Assembly: GCA_900068845.1 (NCBI GenBank)
Contig: CEFQ01000005.1
Coordinates: 372,001 to 436,000, forward strand
DNA length: 64,000 nt
From: Enterobacter ludwigii
Lineage (GTDB): Bacteria > Pseudomonadota > Gammaproteobacteria > Enterobacterales > Enterobacteriaceae
Direction of reading: 5' to 3'
Under the pieces are notes generated by a model, which worked only from the letters and a program-made list of their open reading frames with translations, did no database searches and was not told where the DNA came from. The position numbers and the translations under genes were made by a program. Of this stretch, positions 1 through 8,366 are shown piece by piece; position 1 is the stretch's first letter, and the number at the start of each line of letters is the position of its first letter.

Positions 1-480
1 GGCACGCTGGAACAGCAGCAAGCCAATCGGCAGCCACGCCAGCGGGCTGACCGGGCGCAGCAGCGCGATGATTGGATTGAGCATGTGTGCGACGAAGCTG
101 AAGCGACCAATCAGAAACCCGGCGGGAATCCCCACCAGCGCCGCCAGACCAAAGCCAATCGCCACCCGCTGTAGAGAGGCCACCACGTTCCAGCCAATGC
201 CCTGATCGTTGGGACCGTTGTTGTAGAACGGATCGGCGAACAACGTGACGGCAGCTTGCCAGGTGGCATAAGGCGTGGGAAAACCCTGGCTCGACATTGA
301 CGCCAGCTGCCAGATAAACAACAGCAGAATGATGCCGCAACTGGCCGGAATCAGCCGCTGCAGCAACGGACGTAACCTACGTTGACGCCGGCGCGTTGCG
401 GGTGCCACCTTTAGCGCAATCACCTGCGCGGGTGGTGCGGCAATCGGCGCAGCATTGAGCGTGCGTGCTTCTGATTTCAT
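1..480 (-). CDS. nasE: Nitrate ABC transporter permease (partial, N-terminal part)
   Basis: Inner-membrane permease of a nitrate/nitrite ABC importer (NrtB/NasE family). Only the first 160 codons lie in the window and the gene runs off the left edge. The reading frame starts MKSEARTLNAAP at 480. A basic stretch is followed by a first membrane segment (about residues 40-58) and then by the family-typical region ending in PVSPLAWLPIGLLLF. It lies 11 bases after nasF on the same strand, so the two are co-transcribed. In Klebsiella the order is nasR-nasFEDCBA, so the ATPase and reductase genes would be expected beyond the edge. The family is clear; the exact substrate rests on the nasF/nasR context. 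Confidence 0.9.
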   Translation of the reverse strand, partial: MKSEARTLNAAPIAAPPAQVIALKVAPATRRRQRRLRPLLQRLIPASCGIILLLFIWQLASMSSQGFPTPYATWQAAVTLFADPFYNNGPNDQGIGWNVVASLQRVAIGFGLAALVGIPAGFLIGRFSFVAHMLNPIIALLRPVSPLAWLPIGLLLFQRA

Positions 481-491
481 GATGACCTCGC

Positions 492-1748
492 TTAACTGCG
501 TTTGATGGCAAAACTGTCGGCATAGGCTGCGGGATGACTGCCGTCCCACACTTTGCCGTCGAATAGCGTGCTGCTGCGCATCTCGCTGGCGGGCACGGTG
601 ATGCCACCCACCACGCTGGCAGCCTGTTTGTAAACGTCAATACGGTTGATCTGGCGCGCTACTGCCGCGTAATCCGGGGCAGTTTTCACCATGCCCCAGC
701 GCTTCATTTGCGTCAGAAACCACATACCGTCAGAGATCCAAGGGAAACTCACTTCCCCGTCGCGGAAGAAGCGCATACCGTGAGCGTCCTGCCAGCGTTG
801 ACCAAGGCCGTTTTCATAGTGACCGAGCATGCGTCCTTCCAGCGTTTCCACTTTGGTGTTGATCCACGCACGACCTGCCAGCACCTGCGCGGTCTCTTTG
901 CGATTGTCGTCGGACGCATCGATCCAGCGTGCAGCTTCCAGCACGGCGGCGGTGAGCGCACGCGCTGTGTTCGGATTTTCTTGCACCCAGGCGGCGCGCG
1001 TGGCGAGAATTTTTTCCGGATGATCCGGCCAGATTTGCTGCGTGGTCGTGGCGGTAAAGCCGATGTTGTCGCTGATGGCGCGCTGATTCCACGGCTCGCC
1101 AACGCAGAAGCCGCTCATGTTGCCCATCTTCATATTCATCACCATCTGCGGCGGCGGGACCACCACGGTGCGTACATCTTCAAAGGGGTCAATCCCGGCG
1201 TTGGCCAGCCAGTAATAGAGCCACATGGCGTGCGTACTGGTTGGAAAGGTGTGGGCGAAGGTGTAAGTGCCTTTAGCCTGACTGGCGATCAGTTTTTGCA
1301 GACTGGCCGCATCGGTGACCTTCTGTTTTTTCAGCTGATTCGCCAACGTGATGGCCTGCCCGTTGTTGTTGAGCGTCATCAGGTTGGCCATCTCATGCTG
1401 TGGCCCGGCAATGCCCAACTGCAAACCATAAATCATGCCGTACAACGCGTGCGCGGCATCTAACTCGCCTGCGGTGAGCTTGTCGCGTACAGCCGCCCAG
1501 CTGGCTTCTTTACTTGGTTGCAGCGTCAGACCGTATTTTTTATCGAAGCCTTTTACAGACGCCATGACCACCGGCGCACAGTCGGTGAGCGGTATAAAGC
1601 CGACGCGAATGCTACTTTTCTCAGGCGCATCGGAACCGGCGGCCCACACCGCATTGCGTAAACCTGGCAGTAAATAGCTGCCACCTACCACCGCGCTACC
1701 TAAGAGAAACTGACGTCGTGACACCGTGAACCGTGTTTTGCTCATCAT
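492..1748 (-). CDS. nasF: Nitrate ABC transporter substrate-binding protein, Tat-exported
   Basis: Periplasmic nitrate-binding protein of the NrtA/NasF family, feeding the NasE permease. The N-terminus (MMSKTRFTVSRRQFLLGSAV) carries a twin-arginine signal (RRQFLLG), then an Ala-rich cleavage region. The mature part has family motifs such as VGFIPLTDCAPVVMA and GFCVGEPWN. The frame is open further upstream, but that part is leader RNA with a terminator hairpin. The start is placed at the ATG at 1748 (or 1745), which follows a CAGGATG ribosome-binding site. Expression is predicted to need sigma-54, NtrC and NasR antitermination. Confidence 0.93.
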   Translation of the reverse strand: MMSKTRFTVSRRQFLLGSAVVGGSYLLPGLRNAVWAAGSDAPEKSSIRVGFIPLTDCAPVVMASVKGFDKKYGLTLQPSKEASWAAVRDKLTAGELDAAHALYGMIYGLQLGIAGPQHEMANLMTLNNNGQAITLANQLKKQKVTDAASLQKLIASQAKGTYTFAHTFPTSTHAMWLYYWLANAGIDPFEDVRTVVVPPPQMVMNMKMGNMSGFCVGEPWNQRAISDNIGFTATTTQQIWPDHPEKILATRAAWVQENPNTARALTAAVLEAARWIDASDDNRKETAQVLAGRAWINTKVETLEGRMLGHYENGLGQRWQDAHGMRFFRDGEVSFPWISDGMWFLTQMKRWGMVKTAPDYAAVARQINRIDVYKQAASVVGGITVPASEMRSSTLFDGKVWDGSHPAAYADSFAIKRS

Positions 1749-1770
1749 GCGCATCCTGAAAAAAAGGAAT

Positions 1771-1815
1771 AAAAAAAGGCGTCCTCCCACCTGTAAAAAC
1801 AGAGGGCCGGACGCC
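1771..1815 (-). terminator. Leader terminator (attenuator) of the nas operon
   Basis: On the minus strand a GC-rich imperfect hairpin has outer arms GGCGTCC and GGACGCC (1778-1815). It is followed directly by seven T (1777-1771), ending about 23 bases before the nasF start. This is the form of a factor-independent terminator inside the leader. In Klebsiella the nasF leader terminator is read through when NasR with nitrate or nitrite binds an upstream hairpin. The presence of nasR next door supports the same mechanism here. Confidence 0.85.
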
Positions 1816-1819
1816 TTTA

Positions 1820-1862
1820 TCCAAAGCACTCGCTTCACCGCCGTTGGCGAAACAAATGCGCA
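1820..1862 (-). promoter_or_regulatory. Candidate NasR-binding antiterminator hairpins in the nas leader
   Basis: Between the predicted transcription start (about 1867) and the terminator, the minus-strand RNA can form two small stems. One is CGCC-AAC-GGCG and the next is AAGC-GAGT-GCTT, with the second stem close to the terminator. ANTAR proteins bind paired small hairpins of this kind. The stems are visible, but the hexaloop pattern typical of ANTAR targets is not clear, so the exact binding site is uncertain. Confidence 0.5.
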
Positions 1863-1877
1863 ATGTCTATAGGGTAT

Positions 1878-1893
1878 TGCAAAGCCTGTGCCA
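1878..1893 (-). promoter_or_regulatory. Sigma-54 promoter of the nas operon
   Basis: The minus strand reads TGGCACAGGCTTTGCA, a full match to the sigma-54 consensus TGGCAC-N5-TTGCA. It places transcription start near 1867 and gives a leader of about 120 bases before nasF. A nitrogen-regulated promoter is expected for nitrate assimilation. Confidence 0.93.
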
Positions 1894-1976
1894 AAAAACA
1901 GGATGCGGTTCTATCAAGCCCGGCGGCAAATTTGCGCAGTGAGCGCGCCCATATTGCACTGTGCTGACGCACAATA

Positions 1977-1993
1977 TGCACAGGCTTTGTGCA
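1977..1993. promoter_or_regulatory. NtrC (NRI) enhancer site
   Basis: TGCACAGGCTTTGTGCA is a perfect TGCAC-N7-GTGCA dyad, the NtrC consensus. It lies about 85-100 bases upstream of the sigma-54 promoter. A weaker half-dyad (GTGCAATATGGGCGC on the minus strand, about 1946-1960) may be a second site. Confidence 0.85.
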
Positions 1994-2008
1994 GCTACCC
2001 CGTTCGGG

Positions 2009-3229
2009 TTACGCCTTCAGGGTCGCGGCAACCGCCAGCACCGCTTGGGCAATTTCCAGCACGCGTTTATTTTGATTCATGGCGCTTTTACGCAGAGCTT
2101 GCCAGGCATCTTGTTCACTGAATCCATGCTGCTGCATTAGCCAGCTTTTGGCCTGATCGATGATTTTGCGCTCATCCAATGAAGCACGCATGCTGGCCAA
2201 TTCATCGGCCTGTAGCTGTAAACGCTGCGACTGTTCGCCAATCAGCGTTAATACTGAGCGACCAAGCTGAGGTGCAAGACCATTGCTGTCTAGAGTGGTC
2301 TCAGCGCCTGACAGCCAGCTGGCTCCCGCAATATAGAGCGAGAACCTGGCCTCTTCAGCGATGGCAACCGGTGGATGATCGCTGTGCTGGGTGGCGGCAA
2401 GCGCGCGATGGCAACAGCGCATCAGTGCGGCACAGAGCGCATCTTCGATTTGCTTCATCTGATCGAGCCGCGTGCTAAGCAGCGTAAACCATTGCAACAC
2501 GCCATTTTCGCCACACTGCGCTCCGGTGCAGGCGATGCGTCGCAGCCGCTCAATTTGGCTGCCGGCATCGGCCATCGCGCGCCAGCGCTGCAGATTCTCT
2601 GCATCAGCAAATTGACTGAAGGTGGCAAAACTCTGCTCCTGCGCATCAATCAGCACCTGGATCCGCTGACGCTGCGCCTCAGTAAATGCACCGGCGGCAT
2701 AGCCGGCCGAACCTGTGGCGCGCTCCTGCCCCGCCAACTCTTTGCCCTGCATAAAACTGAACAACGCAATCAAGGCGCGTGAAATGTCCGGCTCACTGGC
2801 GGTATCCGCCGCTTCGAATACCAGGTTAAGTAACGTGCAGATGATGTGATTAAAGCCATCCATCGCCTGCGCCTGGGTCACGCTGCGGCTTTGTACTTGC
2901 TGACGCAACACCGGAAGACCGTCCAGAGCCTGCAGCGCGGTGGCAATGAGCATGCAGAAACGGCTGTAACCTGGCTGTGCCACCGCTTCAGGCAGCGCAG
3001 CCATGGCACGACGCTCCTGCAGAGCCACCTCCACCGCGCGCTGCGCGAGTTCTTCACCAAAAAGCCGACCTGCGGAGCACAGCCAGATATTGCTGGCACC
3101 ACGTTCACGCTGCAGCACATGGATCAATTCACTAATGGCAGTGATTTGCTCGCCGGTGCTTAGCAGCCGCTGCAAACTGGCAATCTCGCTGGCTCGGCTG
3201 GCACGCAGGTACTTCAAAGCCCGATTCAT
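2009..3229 (-). CDS. nasR: Nitrate-responsive antiterminator NasR (NIT and ANTAR domains)
   Basis: RNA-binding positive regulator of nitrate assimilation. The long N-terminal helical part (about residues 35-310, with LQRERGASNIWL near its start) matches the NIT nitrate/nitrite-sensing domain. The last 60-70 residues (ERKIIDQAKSWLMQQHGFSE, then DAWQALRKSAM) are an ANTAR RNA-binding domain. Length (406 aa) is near that of Klebsiella NasR. The start ATG has a strong GCAGGAGAAAGCA ribosome-binding region. It is transcribed toward nasF and probably acts on the nas leader hairpins in between. Confidence 0.95.
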   Translation of the reverse strand: MNRALKYLRASRASEIASLQRLLSTGEQITAISELIHVLQRERGASNIWLCSAGRLFGEELAQRAVEVALQERRAMAALPEAVAQPGYSRFCMLIATALQALDGLPVLRQQVQSRSVTQAQAMDGFNHIICTLLNLVFEAADTASEPDISRALIALFSFMQGKELAGQERATGSAGYAAGAFTEAQRQRIQVLIDAQEQSFATFSQFADAENLQRWRAMADAGSQIERLRRIACTGAQCGENGVLQWFTLLSTRLDQMKQIEDALCAALMRCCHRALAATQHSDHPPVAIAEEARFSLYIAGASWLSGAETTLDSNGLAPQLGRSVLTLIGEQSQRLQLQADELASMRASLDERKIIDQAKSWLMQQHGFSEQDAWQALRKSAMNQNKRVLEIAQAVLAVAATLKA

Positions 3230-3713
3230 TGCTTTCTCCTGCTGATTACCGACGTAAACAATAAATTAAGCAAAAGCCATGCCGTGCTGGGCCTGAAATG
3301 GGCGGAATGTGGCCCGGAAATTCCGAAATTAATAAAATTGTTTCGCTGGGCAATCTTTTTTGTTTCACATAAATAGATTAATCTTATTTACCATTTTCGT
3401 TTGGCACTAACAGTGATTAAATGCCTTTGCGCACCCGCGCTTTGCTAACGGCAACAAATAAATAAAATAAGCTTATCTATCACCGTGACTATGTGTTTTA
3501 TATCATCGGCCTGCGCTGCTTTTTCGCCCGCTAGCACGGGATTTCTCATGGCGCAATGGTTTGAATTCTCAAAAGTCTTAGGTAGACTTAGTTCAGCACT
3601 ATCTTTCTGTAATCTGTCTGTTTTTTTGATGGCTTTCTCGCTGCCTAATCTGCCCGCCTTAAAGGCTCGTGCCGCAGATTACTCTGCAGCTAATCTGATG
3701 AAATTTGAGGATC
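3230..3713. other. Intergenic region between nasR and the T6SS-like operon
   Basis: Divergent promoter region of 484 bases, AT-rich around 3330-3480. It should hold the nasR promoter (minus) and that of the lipoprotein-tssL operon (plus). A short palindrome, CGGAAATTCCG, lies near 3317-3327. I see no convincing gene. An open frame of 79 codons at 3485-3724 has no ribosome-binding site and overlaps the next gene. Confidence 0.5.
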
Positions 3714-4208
3714 ATGGTGAATAAGAGTCTCGTGCTTGTGTTGCTGGCGGTATTAAGTTTGGCTGCTTGTAAAGCGCCACCGCCACCCGTTACTGATGAC
3801 ACGCTGGTAACCAGTGAAGTGAATGGCGTCCAACTGGTTCATCGTCATGCGGTGGCAGCACCTGGCGAATTCACGCCGGTCAATGAGAGTTATCGCGCGC
3901 TGTATGCAGCCTCTGTGATGACCACGCCTGATTATGGCGGCAAGGTGGTACGCTATCTTGATAACGCCAAACCGTTTGAAGTGCTCGGCCGTGTTGAACA
4001 CAGCTGGCTGGCGATAGCCGATGAGCCTAACGGCCCATTAATTGGCTACATTCCGCCAAAAGCCGGTGTGGAGAGCAGCCGTTATGACGCTACCCTTCGT
4101 AGCGATCGTCCGCGCCCCCGCCGCAATAGCAAACAGGTCTGCGTGGCCGTTGGAGGCGCCAGTAAAGCTTGTCGCACTAACGATACCGCGACCTGGATTT
4201 TAGACTGA
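3714..4208 (+). CDS. SH3-type lipoprotein at the head of the T6SS-like operon
   Basis: Predicted outer-membrane or periplasmic lipoprotein. A signal peptide with lipobox LAAC-K is followed by a Pro-rich linker and a globular part (about residues 55-120: YRALYAAS, VVRYLDNAKPFEVLGR, SWLAIADEPNGPLIGYI) resembling a bacterial SH3 domain. Two cysteines lie near the C-terminus. The start is ATG at 3714 or GTG at 3717, just after GAGG; an upstream TTG at 3705 is less likely. It precedes tssL by 84 bases, where a TssJ lipoprotein often lies, but I see no TssJ similarity. It may take that role; this is inference. Confidence 0.8.
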   Translation: MVNKSLVLVLLAVLSLAACKAPPPPVTDDTLVTSEVNGVQLVHRHAVAAPGEFTPVNESYRALYAASVMTTPDYGGKVVRYLDNAKPFEVLGRVEHSWLAIADEPNGPLIGYIPPKAGVESSRYDATLRSDRPRPRRNSKQVCVAVGGASKACRTNDTATWILD

Positions 4209-4292
4209 TAATGCAATCCGGCGCACCGTGCCCGCAGAAAGTTTCGTTCTGCGGCCTGTGATTTTCGCCCTTGCCTGGATAACCAAGATTTA

Positions 4293-5507
4293 ATGACTCA
4301 GGATTCCCTTGCTCACGATGGCATTGTCGTGGGCAATGATAACCTTTTGCTTAATGCCGCAGCACCGATCCTGAATGCCGTGGTACGTATACGGCAGGCC
4401 GCGACGCATGACGATCCAGCCGGATTGCGCCAGTTACTCATCGAAGAGATCCGCCATTTCGAACAACGCTGTAAACAAGCGGGTTTAGCCTTTGAGATGA
4501 TTATTGGTGCGCGTTACTGCCTGTGCAGCGTACTGGATGAAGCTGCAGCGCAAACGCCGTGGGGCACGCGCGGTGTGTGGTCCGGTAACGGTATGTTGGT
4601 CACGTTTCATAATGAGAGCTGGGGCGGCGAAAAGGTCTTCCAGCTGTTATCACGCGTATCGCAAAGCCCGCAGCAGCATCTTTGGCTGCTGGAACTGATC
4701 CACTATTGTCTGTTGCTCGGTTACGAAGGTCGCTATCGCGGCAGTGACAGCGGTCGCGCGCAGTGCGAAGCCATCCGTAAACGTCTGGCGCAACTGATTG
4801 CCGAGCATCGCTCGCCGAGCGCCCACCCGGCGGTGCCACTGGTGGAAGTGCATCCGCTGGTCAGCACCTTAACGCGTCCAATGGTGCCGCTGTGGGCCTG
4901 CGTCACCTTAGCGACGCTGGTGGCGAGCCTGATTTACAGCGGCCTGAACTGGCGGCTCGGCAACGCTGCTGAACCGCTGTTACGCACCATTTACCAAACG
5001 CCATTGCCACAGATCACCCCCGGACGTCGTCCCACCTCACCCCAGGCGCTGCTCGATTTACATCAACGCCTGAATGATGTGATTGCCGCCGGACAGCTGG
5101 AAGTGAGCGACGGCGCGTTCGGCAGTAAAGTGATCATCCCCGCTGATAAACTGTTCTCCAGCGACGGTACCGTCGTCAATCAGGTGGGCCGCGCGCTGCT
5201 GACGCATGTGGCCAGCGCGATGAAAACCGTCAAAGGCACGGTGCTGGTGTCGGTGTATACCGATAACAGCCCGGTCGATGGCCGTTTCGCCTCCAGCTAC
5301 GAATTCTCCTTTGCCCGCGCACGCGCCATCACGCAGCTGCTTAATCCGCAGCTCGCCGAAGGCCACAGCGTGAAAGCGGAAGGTCGCGGCGACAGCAATC
5401 CGCTGCTGCCGAATGACAGTAATGAAAACCGCGCCCGCAACCGTCGGGTGGAAATCACCCTGTTTGTGACACCGGAAACCCTCGGCAATCATCAGGGAGG
5501 CCAATGA
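4293..5507 (+). CDS. tssL: T6SS membrane-complex protein TssL (IcmH/DotU with OmpA-like domain)
   Basis: Inner-membrane anchor of type VI secretion, 404 aa. Residues 1-190 form the cytoplasmic DotU/IcmH domain (RYCLCSVLDEAAAQTPWG and FHNESWGGEKVFQLL are family signatures). A single membrane segment lies at about 197-219. Residues 270-395 are an OmpA-like peptidoglycan-binding domain with the expected NRARNRRVEITL motif. It appears complete, of the 'evolved' TssL type. It overlaps tssM by 4 bases (ATGA), so the two are translationally coupled. No tssK lies upstream, unlike in most T6SS clusters. Confidence 0.93.
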   Translation: MTQDSLAHDGIVVGNDNLLLNAAAPILNAVVRIRQAATHDDPAGLRQLLIEEIRHFEQRCKQAGLAFEMIIGARYCLCSVLDEAAAQTPWGTRGVWSGNGMLVTFHNESWGGEKVFQLLSRVSQSPQQHLWLLELIHYCLLLGYEGRYRGSDSGRAQCEAIRKRLAQLIAEHRSPSAHPAVPLVEVHPLVSTLTRPMVPLWACVTLATLVASLIYSGLNWRLGNAAEPLLRTIYQTPLPQITPGRRPTSPQALLDLHQRLNDVIAAGQLEVSDGAFGSKVIIPADKLFSSDGTVVNQVGRALLTHVASAMKTVKGTVLVSVYTDNSPVDGRFASSYEFSFARARAITQLLNPQLAEGHSVKAEGRGDSNPLLPNDSNENRARNRRVEITLFVTPETLGNHQGGQ

Positions 5508-7621
5508 TGCGCGCATCACTGCAACATCTGTTAACCCACCGCTTGCTGTGGAGCCTGATTGGCGTCACGGCGTTGAGCTGCGTGCTGTGGATGCTCGGCC
5601 CCTTGTGGAGCTGGGGCGATACGCGCCCGCTTGAGCCCGTATTCCCGCGCCAGATCGCGGTCGGCCTGCTCTATTTCCTCTGGCTACTGTTCCAGTTTAT
5701 TCCGGCACTGTGGCGCGGTTGGTTTAACAGCAAACTGCTCAACCGCCTGCAGCAAATGAGCCAGGAAGAGTTGTCCGATCGTCAGGCCACCGAAACCCTG
5801 CTGGCCCAGCGCTTCAGTGAAGCGGCGCTGCGCCTGAAGCGCACCCAGTTTGGCCGCCGTCATCAGCAGAGCTGGCTGGCACGTTTTCAAAGCCATTACC
5901 TTTATCAATTACCCTGGTACGTCATGATTGGCGCGCCGGGAGCCGGTAAAACCACCGCGTTACTCAATGCTGGTCTGGAATTCCCGCTGACCGACAGTCT
6001 CGGCAAAGCGGCGATTCGCGGCGTTGGCGGCACGCGGCATTGCGACTGGTGGTTCACCGACAGCGCGGTACTGATTGATACGGCCGGGCGTTACGCCTTG
6101 CAGGAGAGTCAGCGCGCACGCGATGGCGCAGAGTGGCAGAGTTTTATCAATCTGCTGAAGCGCTATCGCACCCGCCAACCGATTAACGGCGTGATCATGA
6201 CCATCAGCGTCTCCGATCTGTTAACTGATTCGGCAGAGGCGCGCCATGCGCAGGCCAGCGCCCTGCGTGAGCGCATGGCGGAGCTGCATCAGCACACCGG
6301 CATTCACTTCCCTGTTTATGTGATGGTGACAAAAACCGATCTGCTGAAAGGTTTTATGAGTTTCTACGGCACCCTAAGCAAGCCGCAGCGCGATGCGATT
6401 TGGGGCTTTACCTTCCCGTGGGAACCGGGCAAACCGCATAAAGATGACTGGCATCGCAGCTTCAGTCAGCAGTATCAGCACTTAGAGCAGCGGTTGCAGC
6501 AGCAGTTGGCCGACGTGATGGCAGGCGAGCGCGATCTTACCCAGCGCGCCGATTGTTTCTTGTTCCCGCAAGAGTTCAGCTCGCTGCGCCCGTTGTTGAA
6601 TGAGTATCTCGACGTGGTGTTCTCGAGCCATCAGGATCCGATTGCCTGGTCGGCGCGCGGTCTGTTCTTCACCAGCGGCACCCAGGAAGGGTTGCCGTTT
6701 GACCGCATCATGGGTGAGCTGAACCGCAAATTGCAGCTGCCGCATACCGGCGAGAGCAGCCTGGCGGCGTGGGATAGCGTCAATCGCAGCAGCCCAATCC
6801 CTGGCAACAAAGGGCAGAGCTACTTTATCCGCGATTTGCTGAGCGATCTGGTGTTCCGCGAAAGCGGCCTGGCGGGCAGCAATCGCCATTGGGAATATCG
6901 CAACCGTCTGTTCCACTGGATTGGTTATGGCGTGCTGACCGGTGCGCTGCTGCTGCTCTCCTGTTTGTGGCTCACCAGCTATATTCAGAACCAGCGTTAT
7001 CTGGACCAGGTTGCAGAGCGCATCGGGCCGATCACCACGCAAAGCCAGCAGGTGACCCATCAGCCCGCCGATAATATTTTTGATCTGCTACCCTTCTTAA
7101 ATAACCTGGTGAAACTGCCGCTCTCCGAGCGTTTTTCCCTCGACAATCCTCCGCTTACCATGCGCGTTGGCTTGTATCGCGGCACCCAGGTCAGCGATGC
7201 GGCGTGGGCGCTTTATCAAAATGCGCTTAAGTCTTTACTGTTACCGCGGGTGGCTCAGCAGATCACTAACTTGCTGCGTGACGATCCGGGCACCGATAAC
7301 GACTACAGCCGCAATGCGCTGCGTGCCTATCAGATGCTGTATCAGCCGCGCAATTATGACGGCGAGTTTCTGCGTGGCTGGCTGATGCAAAACCTGCAGC
7401 GCACGCTGCCAAGTGATGTCAGCGCGCGCGATTTGCAGCAGCTCGACTGGCATCTGAGCCAGCTGTTGGATCAGCAAATTCAATCTTCACCGTATGCGCG
7501 TGACAACGCGTTAATGATGCGCAAGCTGGCGGAGAATCTGAAAAATGCCGGTGACAGCAGCAACACGCTGGCGATTACGCCGCATGTCGTTTCGCAGCGA
7601 TTGACCAGACACAGTGAGTAA
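5504..7621 (+). CDS. tssM: Short TssM/IcmF, lacking most of the periplasmic domain
   Basis: T6SS inner-membrane NTPase-like protein. Membrane segments lie at about residues 14-36, 50-70 and 472-494. Walker A GAPGAGKTT is at 143-151, followed by DTAGRY and TKTD motifs. Typical TssM proteins are about 1,100-1,200 residues, with some 700 in the periplasm. This one is 705 and stops about 210 residues after the third membrane segment, so the TssJ-binding C-terminal domain is absent. The stop is clean, tagF follows at once, and no leftover C-terminal fragment follows. The gene is therefore either naturally short or an old deletion. Confidence 0.9.
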   Translation: MMRASLQHLLTHRLLWSLIGVTALSCVLWMLGPLWSWGDTRPLEPVFPRQIAVGLLYFLWLLFQFIPALWRGWFNSKLLNRLQQMSQEELSDRQATETLLAQRFSEAALRLKRTQFGRRHQQSWLARFQSHYLYQLPWYVMIGAPGAGKTTALLNAGLEFPLTDSLGKAAIRGVGGTRHCDWWFTDSAVLIDTAGRYALQESQRARDGAEWQSFINLLKRYRTRQPINGVIMTISVSDLLTDSAEARHAQASALRERMAELHQHTGIHFPVYVMVTKTDLLKGFMSFYGTLSKPQRDAIWGFTFPWEPGKPHKDDWHRSFSQQYQHLEQRLQQQLADVMAGERDLTQRADCFLFPQEFSSLRPLLNEYLDVVFSSHQDPIAWSARGLFFTSGTQEGLPFDRIMGELNRKLQLPHTGESSLAAWDSVNRSSPIPGNKGQSYFIRDLLSDLVFRESGLAGSNRHWEYRNRLFHWIGYGVLTGALLLLSCLWLTSYIQNQRYLDQVAERIGPITTQSQQVTHQPADNIFDLLPFLNNLVKLPLSERFSLDNPPLTMRVGLYRGTQVSDAAWALYQNALKSLLLPRVAQQITNLLRDDPGTDNDYSRNALRAYQMLYQPRNYDGEFLRGWLMQNLQRTLPSDVSARDLQQLDWHLSQLLDQQIQSSPYARDNALMMRKLAENLKNAGDSSNTLAITPHVVSQRLTRHSE

Positions 7622-7634
7622 TGGTGAGGTAACG

Positions 7635-8333
7635 ATGCCGACACACACTGCGCCAGGCTGGTACGGAAAGTTACCGGCCACCGGCGATTTTTTGCGCCAG
7701 CGTCTAAGCGAGAATACCGTGACGCCCTGGAGCCACTGGTTTCAACAAGGATTGATGCACTGGCATCAGCAGCCGGATGCCAGCACCGCACAGTTTCTGC
7801 GCGCGCCCGTGTGGAATTTTGTGTTGCCGCTTTCGCCACTGCGTCAGCAGGTGCAGATGGGCTGCCTGCTGCCGTCCAGCGATCGCGTTGGACGCACCTG
7901 GCCGCTGTTGGCGCTGCGCAGCTTTCCGCTGAGCAACTGGCACAGCGCACAGCTGGCGATGTCCGGCGATTGGTTCCAGGAGCTCGGCGCGCTGTTACTG
8001 CACGCGGTACGCGATCGGCTCAGCCCCGATGCGCTGGAGCAGCAGATGCAGCGCTTGTCGCCGTTGCTGGTGCCGGACACGCAGCGAAGTGACATCATGG
8101 ATGTCATTGGTTTTGATGATTTGCCCTGCACGCTGAGCTGGCGTGAAGTGGCCGATAAGTTCGATCCGCAGCAGCACATGAGCTACTGGTGGAGTAATCG
8201 CAGTGACGGTTTTAGCCATGCCACCCATAAACACAGTGGCCCGCTGACTGCGCAACTTTTTTCATTATTGTTTAACCCGGCGTCAGGTGCACAGCCGGGC
8301 CGCAACGGCCTCTATCCACCGATGTTTGAATAG
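7635..8333 (+). CDS. tagF: T6SS-associated protein TagF (ImpM family)
   Basis: The N-terminal motif WYGKLPATGDFLRQRLS is the TagF/ImpM signature. In Pseudomonas aeruginosa TagF is a post-translational repressor that works alongside the PpkA-PppA-Fha switch; that is family knowledge. Start ATG at 7635 follows GGTGAGG at good distance. An ATG at 7614 overlapping the tssM stop is possible and would add seven residues. The short length (232 aa) fits a stand-alone TagF without fused PppA, which is encoded separately two genes downstream. Confidence 0.9.
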   Translation: MPTHTAPGWYGKLPATGDFLRQRLSENTVTPWSHWFQQGLMHWHQQPDASTAQFLRAPVWNFVLPLSPLRQQVQMGCLLPSSDRVGRTWPLLALRSFPLSNWHSAQLAMSGDWFQELGALLLHAVRDRLSPDALEQQMQRLSPLLVPDTQRSDIMDVIGFDDLPCTLSWREVADKFDPQQHMSYWWSNRSDGFSHATHKHSGPLTAQLFSLLFNPASGAQPGRNGLYPPMFE

Positions 8334-8366
8334 GCCGTGGCGATTGCCTTGTTAACGGGATGACTC

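Noticed and set aside
708-1463. 251-codon open frame on the plus strand
   Set aside because: It lies fully antisense to nasF, whose family match is certain. Its product is His/Arg-rich with no recognisable domain.
3485-3724. 79-codon frame upstream of the SH3 lipoprotein
   Set aside because: No ribosome-binding site, overlap with the real lipoprotein start, and a composition unlike a protein from this genome. Treated as leader/promoter DNA.
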